This document shows positions 1 through 7,575 of a DNA stretch of 19,008 bases, one piece after another. Position numbers and translations under genes: made by a program. Under the pieces are notes generated by a model that saw only the letters and a program-made list of their open reading frames with translations, was not told the origin of the DNA and did not search any database. The stretch is from CAG-238 sp963601575 (GTDB lineage: Bacteria; Bacillota; Clostridia; Peptostreptococcales; Anaerovoracaceae): the NCBI GenBank assembly GCA_963601575.1, contig CAVCFO010000030.1:1-19008 (forward strand). The letters run 5' to 3'. Positions within the stretch are counted from its first letter, which is position 1. Every line of letters starts with the position of its first letter.

Positions 1-499
1 CAGGTGCCGACGGAAGCCCAAGCACATCTTCAAGTTCTTGTATCAGGTCAAAGGGCTCCTTCGTTTCTCTGTCGAGCTTATTTATAAATGTAAAAATTGG
101 AATACCGCGCATCGAGCAGACCTTGAAAAGCTTTTTCGTCTGGGCCTCGATACCCTTTGCGCCGTCGATGACCATGACCGCGCTGTCCACCGAGGTCAAA
201 ATGCGGTAGGTGTCCTCACCGAAATCGTTGTGACCGGGGGTGTCCATGATGGAAATCTTCTTGCCTGCGTATTCAAACTGCATAACCGAGGAGGTAACGG
301 AAATTCCTCTCTGCTTTTCGATCTCCATCCAGTCGGAGGTTGCAAATTTGCTGTTTCTCCGAGCCTTTACGGTTCCCGCCTCGCGAATTGCGCCGCCGTG
401 CAAGAGCAGCTTTTCTGTCAGGGTGGTCTTGCCTGCGTCCGGGTGGGAAATCACTCCGAAAATTCTTCTTGATTCTATTTCTTCAAATCTTGTAGCCAT
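1..499 (-). CDS. prfC: Peptide chain release factor 3 (RF3), N-terminal part, cut by window edge
   Basis: RF3 is a translational GTPase that ejects RF1/RF2 from the ribosome after peptide release. Translating the minus strand from the ATG at 499-497 gives 166 residues with no stop before the edge. The G1 loop reads SHPDAGKTT (residues 18-26), switch I has the KQRGIS stretch (62-67), G3 is DTPGH (86-90) and G4 is NKLD (140-143). The RF3-type context around G1 and the DWMEIEKQRGISVTSSVMQF region separate it from EF-G, LepA and TypA. Full RF3 is about 530 residues, so roughly the first third is present. A purine-rich AAAGGA lies just upstream of the ATG. It is divergent from the MATE gene and has its own promoter. 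The reading frame is intact throughout. Confidence 0.95.
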   Translation of the reverse strand, partial: MATRFEEIESRRIFGVISHPDAGKTTLTEKLLLHGGAIREAGTVKARRNSKFATSDWMEIEKQRGISVTSSVMQFEYAGKKISIMDTPGHNDFGEDTYRILTSVDSAVMVIDGAKGIEAQTKKLFKVCSMRGIPIFTFINKLDRETKEPFDLIQELEDVLGLPSAP

Positions 500-560
500 A
501 AATTATCCTTTCAAAATAAAAATGCAAGCCTTGGCATATCACCAAAACTTCACAAGGAAT

Positions 561-588
561 ATAATATCATAAATCTTGAATTTGTAAA
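561..588 (-). promoter_or_regulatory. Sigma-A-type promoter for prfC
   Basis: On the minus strand the -35 TTTACA (588-583) and -10 TATTAT (566-561) are separated by 16 bp, each with one mismatch to consensus. Transcription would begin near 555 and run into prfC, leaving a leader of about 55 nt. Its -35 box abuts that of the rightward promoter. Confidence 0.65.
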
Positions 589-604
589 CCTATTATTATA
601 TAAT
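576..604 (+). promoter_or_regulatory. Sigma-A-type promoter for the MATE gene
   Basis: The -35 TTGAAT (576-581) and a perfect -10 TATAAT (599-604) are 17 bp apart. Predicted start is near 611, about 50 nt before the MATE start codon. The footprint overlaps the leftward prfC promoter. Confidence 0.7.
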
Positions 605-662
605 GTATTTTCATGAATAGAAAAATATGAAAGAATCAATAAAGAAATAGCAAGAGGTAAAG

Positions 663-2048
663 ATGGAAGAAAGAGAAAAATTAAATGAAATGGAAGAAAA
701 AGAACGAATAAATAAGATGGGGGTCATGCCGATAAAAAAATTGCTGCTTAATATGGCTTGGCCTGCGATCTTGTCGATGACCATATCCGCGATGTATAAT
801 GTTGTAGACAGCATTTTCGTTGCCCAGATAAGCGAGGACGCCCTTACGGCAGTTTCGATCGTAAACCCGATCCAGATGCTTATCATCGCCCTTTCCGTAG
901 GTAGCGGAGTAGGTATCAACTCGCTGATTGCAAGGAAATTAGGAGCAAAGAAACAGCAAGAGGCCGACCAGGCGGCAAGCACCGGACTTAGGATCGGCCT
1001 GCTGAACTATCTGGTATTTCTGGTAATTGGGCTTTTCTTTACCGGAATTTTCGTTTCGAGCTACGCCGAAAAGGGAACTTACATATATGACGAAGCGGCA
1101 AAATACATGGCAATCGTATGCATCGGCTCGCTTTTCCTCAACGTTCAGGTGGTATTTGAGAAAATCCTGCAGGCCACGGGCAATATGATAGGCCCGATGA
1201 TTTGCAGCCTCACGGGAGCGGTAGTCAATGTAATCTTAGACCCGATCCTTATATTCGGGCTTCTTGGAGCGCCGGAAATGGGCGTTGCGGGGGCGGCGAT
1301 CGCCACGGTGATCGGACAGCTTTGTGGAATGACAGTAGGAGCTATAATCACATTTAGGGGCGACCACCTGGTTACCCTTACAATAAGGGGATTCAAGGTC
1401 GATTGGCGAATTGTCGCAGACATATATAAGGTGGGCTTGCCGTCAATCGTAATGCAGTCGATCGGCTCTGCCATGATAATATTCTATAACAAGATTTTGG
1501 TAGACTTTTCAACCACAGCGGTTGCGGTGCTTGGAGTATATTTCAAGATTCAATCCTTCGTATTCATGCCTGTATTCGGTCTGAACCAGGGTGCGATGCC
1601 GATTATCGGCTATAACTACGGCGCAAGGGATAGGGAAAGGCTCATGGAAGCCTACAAGGAGGCACTCAAGGTTGCACTGGTGGTGATGACACTGGGAACG
1701 CTGCTCTTCCAGCTCCTCCCGACTCAGCTCCTCCTGATGTTCAAGGCATCGGATGAGATGCTCAGAATCGGCGTGCCGGCACTTAGAATCATAAGCATTT
1801 GCTTCATTCCGGCGGCTTTCGGTATCATCACCGGAACACTTTTCCAAGGAACGGGGCACGGTGTATACAGCCTGTTCTGCTCGCTCATAAGGCAGCTCAT
1901 CGGGATACTCCCGCTGGCATATATCCTGATTAGAATCGGCGGAGTAACCCTCTCATGGGCCTCATTTCCGCTCGCTGAGATATTGGGTCTTGTCTACAGC
2001 GCGATCATGCTGCGGCATCTATACAGGAGGGAAATCGAAACTTTGTAA
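663..2048 (+). CDS. MATE-family multidrug efflux transporter (MepA-like)
   Basis: 461 residues, the usual length for a MATE transporter, which exports cationic drugs or metabolites in exchange for Na+ or H+ across the inner membrane. A charged cytoplasmic head of about 20 residues (rich in E and K) precedes the first membrane segment, which starts near LLLNMAWPAILSM. The first half carries the family pattern of a DSIFVAQ-type segment (about residues 43-49) and a SVGSGVGINSLIARKLGA segment after TM2, and alternating hydrophobic stretches fit 12 membrane helices in two six-helix halves. AGAGGT lies 4-5 nt before the ATG at 663. A second in-frame ATG at 690 is possible but has a poorer ribosome site. 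It has its own promoter and terminator, so it is a single-gene unit. Substrate cannot be told from sequence. Confidence 0.93.
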   Translation: MEEREKLNEMEEKERINKMGVMPIKKLLLNMAWPAILSMTISAMYNVVDSIFVAQISEDALTAVSIVNPIQMLIIALSVGSGVGINSLIARKLGAKKQQEADQAASTGLRIGLLNYLVFLVIGLFFTGIFVSSYAEKGTYIYDEAAKYMAIVCIGSLFLNVQVVFEKILQATGNMIGPMICSLTGAVVNVILDPILIFGLLGAPEMGVAGAAIATVIGQLCGMTVGAIITFRGDHLVTLTIRGFKVDWRIVADIYKVGLPSIVMQSIGSAMIIFYNKILVDFSTTAVAVLGVYFKIQSFVFMPVFGLNQGAMPIIGYNYGARDRERLMEAYKEALKVALVVMTLGTLLFQLLPTQLLLMFKASDEMLRIGVPALRIISICFIPAAFGIITGTLFQGTGHGVYSLFCSLIRQLIGILPLAYILIRIGGVTLSWASFPLAEILGLVYSAIMLRHLYRREIETL

Positions 2049-2095
2049 AGTGAATAAAAATATATATAAATCAATAGTTCCATATTGTAAAAAAT

Positions 2096-2124
2096 ACAGC
2101 CGCGAAAGCGGCTGTTTTGTATTT
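2096..2124 (+). terminator. Intrinsic terminator after the MATE gene
   Basis: A perfect 8-bp stem ACAGCCGC (2096-2103) / GCGGCTGT (2108-2115) closed by a GAAA tetraloop is followed by TTTGTATTT. An A-run precedes the stem, so it could also work leftward, but no minus-strand gene ends here. Confidence 0.9.
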
Positions 2125-2185
2125 ATTACAAAAATATTTAGCAGATATTTAACGGCTTTCGGTGTTAAAATTAAGATGTCAAAAG

Positions 2186-2203
2186 GTATATTTTTCTATA
2201 TAC
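2186..2203. repeat. Short perfect inverted repeat in the leader of the activase gene
   Basis: GTATAT (2186-2191) and ATATAC (2198-2203) flank a 6-nt TTTTCT spacer, 17 nt before the ribosome site of the following gene. It could be an operator or just AT-rich promoter DNA. I could not pick out a convincing -35/-10 pair in 2120-2220, so the promoter of the activase gene is not assigned. Confidence 0.35.
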
Positions 2204-2233
2204 GGACTACATACTGACAAGGAAGTGACAAAT

Positions 2234-5200
2234 ATGAGACTGGGAATTGATGTAGGCTCAACAACGGTAAAATTGGTTTTAATAAATGATGCAGGGGAAA
2301 TAGTTTACAGCAGATACGAAAGGCATATGTCCAGTGTTTTCAGCAAGGTCAGCGAGCTTTTGGCACAGCTTTGCAAAGAAAAAGGGGATATTAAAGTAAA
2401 ACCCGTAATCACAGGCTCCGGAGGGCTTTCCCTCGCGGACAAAATCGGCGCGAGGTTTGAGCAGGAGGTTGTTACATGCTCGCTCGCGGTCCAAAAGCTT
2501 ATACCAGAGACAGATGTTGTAATCGAGCTTGGCGGCGAGGACGCGAAGATCACATATTTTGGCAGCACAGTTGAACAGAGGATGAACGGAACCTGCGCAG
2601 GCGGCACAGGGGCTTTCATCGACCAAATGGCAATTCTCTTGAATACAGACGCTTCGGGACTGAACGAGGCGGCAAAGAACTACAAGACGATCTATCCGAT
2701 CGCCGCACGCTGCGGAGTTTTCGCAAAGACGGACATTCAGCCTCTCATAAACGAAGGCGCGCCTGTTGAAAATCTGGCAGCGTCCATCTTTCAGGCTGTC
2801 GTAAACCAGACCATAAGCGGTCTTGCATGCGGACACAAGATAAAAGGAAATGTTGCTTTCCTCGGAGGCCCGCTTACTTATCTTTCGGAGCTCAGAAAAA
2901 GATTTGAACAAACCCTTGAGCTTTCGCCTGCGGAAGTGATTTTCCCGGAAAATTCAAAATATTTTGTTGCAATCGGCGCGGCATATATGGCAGACGGCGA
3001 GCCGGAGATCTCTCTGGGCGACCTTTTGAATAGGGTAAACAGCGCGGAGTCCCGGGCGGGACTTTCCACAAAACATGTGGAACCTCTGTTTGCAAACGAG
3101 GCGGAGTATGAGGCATTCCGCGAAAGACATGCAAAGGCAAAGATTCGCCGCAAGGAAATCGGCGAATGCAAAGGCCCGCTCTTCCTTGGAATCGACGCGG
3201 GTTCCACTACCACAAAGGCTGCGCTGATAGATAGCGACAAGAACCTTCTCTACTCGTTCTACAAAAATAACGAGGGAAATCCTATAGAATCGACCAGAAT
3301 CATGTTAGAGGAACTCTATAAGAAGCTCCCAAGTGACGCATATATTGCAAATACAACGGTAACAGGCTACGGCGAGGGCCTCATCCAGGCAGGTTTCAGA
3401 GCAGACTATGGCATAATCGAGACCATGGCGCACTACAAGGCGGCGGAGGAATTTCTGCCGGGCGTAGACTTTATCCTCGACATCGGCGGCCAGGACATGA
3501 AGTGCATGAGAATCAAAGACCATGCAATCTATAGCATCATGCTAAACGAAGCCTGCTCCTCAGGCTGCGGTTCATTTATCGAAACCTACGCAAAATCTGT
3601 AAATATGCCGGTTGAGGAATTTGCGCGGGTGGGCCTTCTTTCGCAAAATCCCGTGGATCTTGGCACAAGATGCACCGTATTCATGAATTCTATGGTAAAA
3701 CAGGCCCAAAAGGAAGGCGCGAGCATAGGTGATATCGCCGCCGGACTTTCGTATTCCGTAATCAAGAATGCCTTATATAAGGTTATCAAGCTGAGAAATC
3801 CGGATGAAGCCGGAGAAAAAATCGTAGTACAGGGCGGAACCTTCCTAAACGAATCCGTACTCAGGGCGATAGAAAATGTTCTCGGCAAAGAAGTCGTAAG
3901 ACCTGATATCGCAGGAATCATGGGAGCTTACGGCTGCGCTCTTAACTCCAGAGCAGAATGGGAGGAAGGACACAAATCCTCGATAGTCTCCGCTTCCGAG
4001 GTAAAAAATCTCGGTGCGGCAAGCAGCAACACAAGATGCAACGGCTGCGAAAACCGCTGCATGCTCACCGTAACAAAATTCAGCGATAACGAAAGATACA
4101 TAACCGGCAACCGCTGCGAAAAGGGAAGCGGCAAGAAATCCGCCGCAAACGCGCTGCCGGATCTTTACGAATATAAACTAAAACGGCTCTTTAGCTATGA
4201 GCCTCTTTCTGCGGAAAAAGCAAGCCGGGGAAGCGTTGCACTGCCAAGGGTTCTGAATATGTACGAGGACTATCCGTTCTGGTTTACATTCTTCACGGAG
4301 CTCGGATACAGGGTCGTGCTTTCGCCTATGTCCACAAAGGAACTCTACGAAAAGGGAATCGACAGCATATCATCGGACACGGCCTGTTACCCGGCAAAGC
4401 TGGTTCACGGCCACATTAAAACACTCGTTGAGATGGGAGAAAAGTGGATTTTCTATCCTTGCATAAACTACGAGCAGGTGGAGGATAAAAATGCACAGAA
4501 CCATTATAACTGCCCGATCGTAGCCACATATCCCGAGGTGATCGCAAACAATATGAGCGATTTGTTTGAGGAAAACGGCGTTGAATTTTCACACCCATTT
4601 GTCCCTTATGACAATGACAAACGCCTTGCAAAGCGCATGAGCGAAATCCTGAAAGAAAAAGGGATATCGCACGGGGAAATCGAAAGGGCGGTTCGCGCAG
4701 CAAGAGCCGAGCAGCTAAAATTCAAGAAGGATGTGCAAATGGAAGGAGAAAAGGCGCTTGCATTTGCAAAAAAATACGGAAAGAAGGCAATCATCCTCGC
4801 CGGCAGACCTTATCACCTCGATACCGAGATCAACCACGGAATCAACAAGATGATTACATCTTTTGATATGGTGGTGCTCTCCGAGGATTCGGTATGCCAC
4901 CTAGGAGATTTGCCAAGACCTATCAGGGTTTTGGATCAGTGGGTTTACCATTCCAGGCTCTACAAGGCGGCAGACTTTGCCGGCAGAGCAGACGGCGTGG
5001 AGATGGTGCAGCTCAACTCGTTCGGATGTGGCGTCGACGCGGTTACAACGGACGAGGTGGAAGAAATCCTCGAAAACTCAAACAAACTTTATACCGTCCT
5101 CAAGATAGATGAGGGTAACAACTTAGGTGCGATTAGAATCAGAATCCGTTCCCTCAAGGCAGCCATGGAAGAACGGGATAAGAACGGCATAAAAGCAAAG

Positions 5201-6490
5201 CATTCCCAGAAAGCCTTCGAAAGAAAGCTTTTCACCAAGGGAATGCGCCAGAATTACACGCTGCTGGTACCGCAGATGTCTCCTGTACACTTCCAGTACC
5301 TAGAGGTGGCCCTGAAGGCAAGCGGCTACAACGCTGTGGTCATACCGACGGTGGATAAGCATGCCATCGACGAGGGCCTCAAGTATGTAAATAACGACGC
5401 CTGCTATCCGACCCTTGTTACCCTCGGCAAAATGATAAGCGCCCTGAAATCCGGTGATTACGACCTTGACAGGACGGCGCTTGTGATGTCTCAGACCGGA
5501 GGCGGCTGCCGCGCCAGCAACTACATCGCGCTCCTCAGAAAGGCTCTCAAGGACCTTAACATGGAGCAGATTCCGGTGGTATCATTCAATATGGTGGGAC
5601 TTGAGGCCAATCCGGGCTTCAAGATCGACGCGGATATGGCAAGACGCCTTGTGATGGCGGCTGTTTATGGCGACCTTTTCCAGAGGCTTATCTACGCCAC
5701 AAGACCGTATGAGCAGGTGCAAGGCTCGGCAGAGGCGATAATGAAGAAGTACGAGGCGGAGATCTTCCAAAACTGCAGAGACGGCAAGATGAATACATAC
5801 AAAAGGCTCATCCCGAAAATCGTTGAAGAATACGACAATCTGCCGCTCGAAGACATACAGAAGCCAAAAGTCGGAGTCGTTGGAGAAATTTTGGTAAAAT
5901 ATCATCCGGACGCAAACAACAATATCGTAGATATCATCGAAAAGGAAGGCGGAGAAGCGGTAGTGCTGGATCTTATCGACTTTTTCCTCTACGGAATGTA
6001 TAGCAAGAAATTTAACTACGAAGAACTTTCCGGCTCATATAAGCAATATAGGCTGAATCAGGCGGGAATCGCACTGGTAGAATGGTTCAGAAAACCGATG
6101 CGAAAGTCTCTAAGAGAAAGCAAACGCTTTACGGAGCCGGGCTATATCGAAAAAACCGCAGAAGAGGCCTCTACCATAGCTTCCGTCGGAAATCAATGCG
6201 GTGAGGGCTGGCTTCTCACAGGGGAGATGATCGAGCTGATAAAGGACGGCGTGCCGAACATCGCCTGCTTGCAGCCATTCGCTTGCCTGCCGAACCATGT
6301 TACCGGCAAAGGCATGATGAAGGCAATTCGTGAGCGATTCCCGAATGCAAATATCGTAGCCATCGACTACGATCCGGGAGCAAGCAATGTCAACCAGCTA
6401 AACAGAATCAAACTGATGATGGCAACTGCTCACAAGAATCTCGAAGCCGAAATCGCCGAAAATGCGGAGTGCGACAAACAAACCTCTTGA
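2234..6490 (+). CDS. Giant acyl-CoA dehydratase activase-type protein: two BadF/BadG ATPase modules + DUF2229-like + dehydratase-like C-terminus
   Basis: 1418 residues. The start chosen is ATG 2234, since GGAAGTG (2221-2227) sits just ahead and the ATPase fold begins at once (GIDVGSTTVK); an upstream in-frame ATG at 2162 would add 24 unrelated residues. Module 1 (about 1-270) and module 2 (about 316-590, opening GIDAGSTTTK at 319) are ASKHA ATPases of the BadF/BadG/BcrA/BcrD/HgdC family, which drive electrons at low potential into 2-hydroxyacyl-CoA dehydratases or benzoyl-CoA reductase. The two Cys that bind the activase [4Fe-4S] cluster appear in each module: C121 and C160; C441 (or C445) and C480. 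A Cys cluster follows (C602, C605, C609, C628). A DUF2229-like part contains C718 in a DTACYPAK motif, and the C-terminal third has further conserved-looking Cys (C932, C1057, C1092, C1322, C1345, C1351). The family is common in anaerobes but its substrate is unknown, and no dehydratase or electron-donor gene lies next to it. Confidence 0.9.
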   Translation: MRLGIDVGSTTVKLVLINDAGEIVYSRYERHMSSVFSKVSELLAQLCKEKGDIKVKPVITGSGGLSLADKIGARFEQEVVTCSLAVQKLIPETDVVIELGGEDAKITYFGSTVEQRMNGTCAGGTGAFIDQMAILLNTDASGLNEAAKNYKTIYPIAARCGVFAKTDIQPLINEGAPVENLAASIFQAVVNQTISGLACGHKIKGNVAFLGGPLTYLSELRKRFEQTLELSPAEVIFPENSKYFVAIGAAYMADGEPEISLGDLLNRVNSAESRAGLSTKHVEPLFANEAEYEAFRERHAKAKIRRKEIGECKGPLFLGIDAGSTTTKAALIDSDKNLLYSFYKNNEGNPIESTRIMLEELYKKLPSDAYIANTTVTGYGEGLIQAGFRADYGIIETMAHYKAAEEFLPGVDFILDIGGQDMKCMRIKDHAIYSIMLNEACSSGCGSFIETYAKSVNMPVEEFARVGLLSQNPVDLGTRCTVFMNSMVKQAQKEGASIGDIAAGLSYSVIKNALYKVIKLRNPDEAGEKIVVQGGTFLNESVLRAIENVLGKEVVRPDIAGIMGAYGCALNSRAEWEEGHKSSIVSASEVKNLGAASSNTRCNGCENRCMLTVTKFSDNERYITGNRCEKGSGKKSAANALPDLYEYKLKRLFSYEPLSAEKASRGSVALPRVLNMYEDYPFWFTFFTELGYRVVLSPMSTKELYEKGIDSISSDTACYPAKLVHGHIKTLVEMGEKWIFYPCINYEQVEDKNAQNHYNCPIVATYPEVIANNMSDLFEENGVEFSHPFVPYDNDKRLAKRMSEILKEKGISHGEIERAVRAARAEQLKFKKDVQMEGEKALAFAKKYGKKAIILAGRPYHLDTEINHGINKMITSFDMVVLSEDSVCHLGDLPRPIRVLDQWVYHSRLYKAADFAGRADGVEMVQLNSFGCGVDAVTTDEVEEILENSNKLYTVLKIDEGNNLGAIRIRIRSLKAAMEERDKNGIKAKHSQKAFERKLFTKGMRQNYTLLVPQMSPVHFQYLEVALKASGYNAVVIPTVDKHAIDEGLKYVNNDACYPTLVTLGKMISALKSGDYDLDRTALVMSQTGGGCRASNYIALLRKALKDLNMEQIPVVSFNMVGLEANPGFKIDADMARRLVMAAVYGDLFQRLIYATRPYEQVQGSAEAIMKKYEAEIFQNCRDGKMNTYKRLIPKIVEEYDNLPLEDIQKPKVGVVGEILVKYHPDANNNIVDIIEKEGGEAVVLDLIDFFLYGMYSKKFNYEELSGSYKQYRLNQAGIALVEWFRKPMRKSLRESKRFTEPGYIEKTAEEASTIASVGNQCGEGWLLTGEMIELIKDGVPNIACLQPFACLPNHVTGKGMMKAIRERFPNANIVAIDYDPGASNVNQLNRIKLMMATAHKNLEAEIAENAECDKQTS

Positions 6491-6515
6491 AACCGTACCG
6501 AAACAGTGGTATAAT
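6487..6515 (+). promoter_or_regulatory. Strong promoter for yebC overlapping the stop codon of the activase gene
   Basis: TTGAAA (6487-6492) and TATAAT (6510-6515) are 17 bp apart, with a TGG extension before the -10. The -35 box covers the TGA stop (6488-6490). Predicted start is near 6522, giving a leader of about 38 nt. Confidence 0.8.
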
Positions 6516-6559
6516 GTCTTGGTTACAAGACAAAATCAAAGAGGTTAGGAGGTGTCTCC

Positions 6560-7288
6560 ATGGGAAGACACGGTACAATCGCAGGCAGAAAGGCCGCGCA
6601 GGACTCTAAAAGAGCCGCAATGTTCACAAAATACGCAAGAGCAATCACGGTAGCAGCAAAAGCTGGCGGAGATCCTGAGTACAATGCAACATTAAGACTG
6701 GCAATCGAAAAAGCAAAAGCAATTTCAATGCCTAACGATAACATCACAAGAGCGATCAAAAAAGGAACCGGAGAACTTGCCGGAGAAACTTACGAAGAAC
6801 TCAGCTTCGAGGGTTACGGAGTAGGCGGAGTTGCGGTTATCGTAGAAGCCCTGACGGACAACACAAACAGAACCACATCTGCCGTAAGATCGACATTCGA
6901 CAAATACGGCGGAAACCTGGGAACTCCGGGCTGCGTATCCTATATGTTCTCCAGAAAGGGAATCATCATCATCGAAAAGACCGATGCCGTAGACGAAGAC
7001 GCTTTGCTTGAGGCGGCTCTAGAGGCAGGGGCTGATGACATGATCGTACACGAAGACAGCTTCGAAATAGTTACCGACCCGTCCGCATATACAGATGTTC
7101 ACCATGCACTTTCGGAGGCGGGATACGAAATCGTAGAATCCGACGTGGAATATGTACCGTCGATGGAAGCCGCACCAAAGGACGAACACGATATCAAGAA
7201 GCTTGCAAAGATGATCGATCTTCTCGAAGATAACGACGATGTACAGAAGGTTTATACAAACTGTTCCATCGACCTCGAAATGGAATAA
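6560..7288 (+). CDS. YebC/PmpR (TACO1) family protein
   Basis: 242 residues, normal for the family. YebC-type proteins were long annotated as transcription regulators; newer work on bacterial YebC and mitochondrial TACO1 links them to ribosomes, helping translation through difficult proline-rich stretches. The family signature is seen in the AQDSKRAAMFTKYAR stretch (about 13-27), in ISMPNDNITRAIKKG (about 53-67), and in the NRTTSAVRSTFDKYGGNLG and VSYMFSRKG stretches of the middle domain. The N-terminus reads MGRHGTI rather than the common MAGHSKW, which is closer to the Bacillus YeeI side of the family. An ideal AGGAGGTG lies 5 nt before the ATG. It is a stand-alone unit with its own promoter and is followed directly by the 6S RNA gene. 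Confidence 0.93.
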   Translation: MGRHGTIAGRKAAQDSKRAAMFTKYARAITVAAKAGGDPEYNATLRLAIEKAKAISMPNDNITRAIKKGTGELAGETYEELSFEGYGVGGVAVIVEALTDNTNRTTSAVRSTFDKYGGNLGTPGCVSYMFSRKGIIIIEKTDAVDEDALLEAALEAGADDMIVHEDSFEIVTDPSAYTDVHHALSEAGYEIVESDVEYVPSMEAAPKDEHDIKKLAKMIDLLEDNDDVQKVYTNCSIDLEME

Positions 7289-7293
7289 TTACA

Positions 7294-7299
7294 TAGAAT
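7294..7299 (+). promoter_or_regulatory. Probable -10 box of the 6S RNA gene
   Basis: TAGAAT ends 5 nt before the predicted 5' end of the RNA (7305), the right distance for a start site. The -35 is weak: TCGACC at 7269-7274 would give a long 19-bp spacer, inside the 3' end of yebC. Confidence 0.4.
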
Positions 7300-7304
7300 A
7301 AGGT

Positions 7305-7500
7305 CAAAATAAAAGCAATCCTGGGTTATACGTTGAGGAACCATAATTGAACCTACACTTATTGAACGGGAATCCGAGTTTCATACGCATTATGTCAGGC
7401 CTCCGCAGAGTGGAAGACAGAAGCAATGAACAGGACACCCACCTATCGAACGATAGGGCGTCAATTATATCCTTAACGGTAATTTGGGATTTTATTTTGC
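7305..7500 (+). ncRNA. ssrS: 6S RNA (ssrS), RNA polymerase-binding regulator
   Basis: 6S RNA mimics an open promoter and traps sigma-A holoenzyme in stationary phase. No reading frame occupies this 287-nt gap. The ends pair over their whole length: CAAAATAAAA (7305-7314) with its complement near 7490-7499, then a GTTATACGTT-type arm with the 3' strand around 7470-7485, then ATAATTGA (7343-7350) with TCAATTAT (7461-7468). Inside lies a bubble (5' side 7351-7367) whose 3' side holds a small hairpin, CCTATC (7442-7447) / GATAGG (7452-7457). The apical arm is GGG/CCC (7368-7370, 7438-7440), TCC/GGA (7373-7375, 7433-7435), TTCAT/ATGAA (7380-7384, 7426-7430), ending in a CGCA loop. The layout (long closing stem, large bubble with 3'-side hairpin, interrupted apical stem) is the 6S signature, and TTTCATAC...CTCCGC echoes E. 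coli 6S. The U-rich 3' arm may also end transcription. Called from structure alone. Confidence 0.87.
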
Positions 7501-7525
7501 AATAATCGAAAATATAAGCTATACT
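7497..7525 (+). promoter_or_regulatory. Promoter for polA, overlapping the 3' end of the 6S RNA gene
   Basis: TTGCAA (7497-7502) and TATACT (7520-7525) are 17 bp apart. Predicted start is near 7532, about 44 nt before the polA ATG. The -35 box shares the last 4 nt of the 6S gene. Confidence 0.6.
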
Positions 7526-7575
7526 ATTTGTTACAATGGGATATGCATTTGCACTAAAGGAAAGGTAAAGTCATA

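Noticed and set aside
38..572. Two plus-strand reading frames of 144 and 110 codons
   Set aside because: They are antisense to prfC, whose minus-strand translation is a clear RF3 GTPase.
2162..2233. 24-codon N-terminal extension of the activase protein
   Set aside because: No ribosome site at 2162, and the conserved ATPase fold starts at the ATG at 2234, which has GGAAGTG ahead.
7305..7500. A riboswitch or leader controlling polA
   Set aside because: The fold closes end to end like a free-standing 6S RNA, and the polA promoter lies after it, so it is not in the polA leader.
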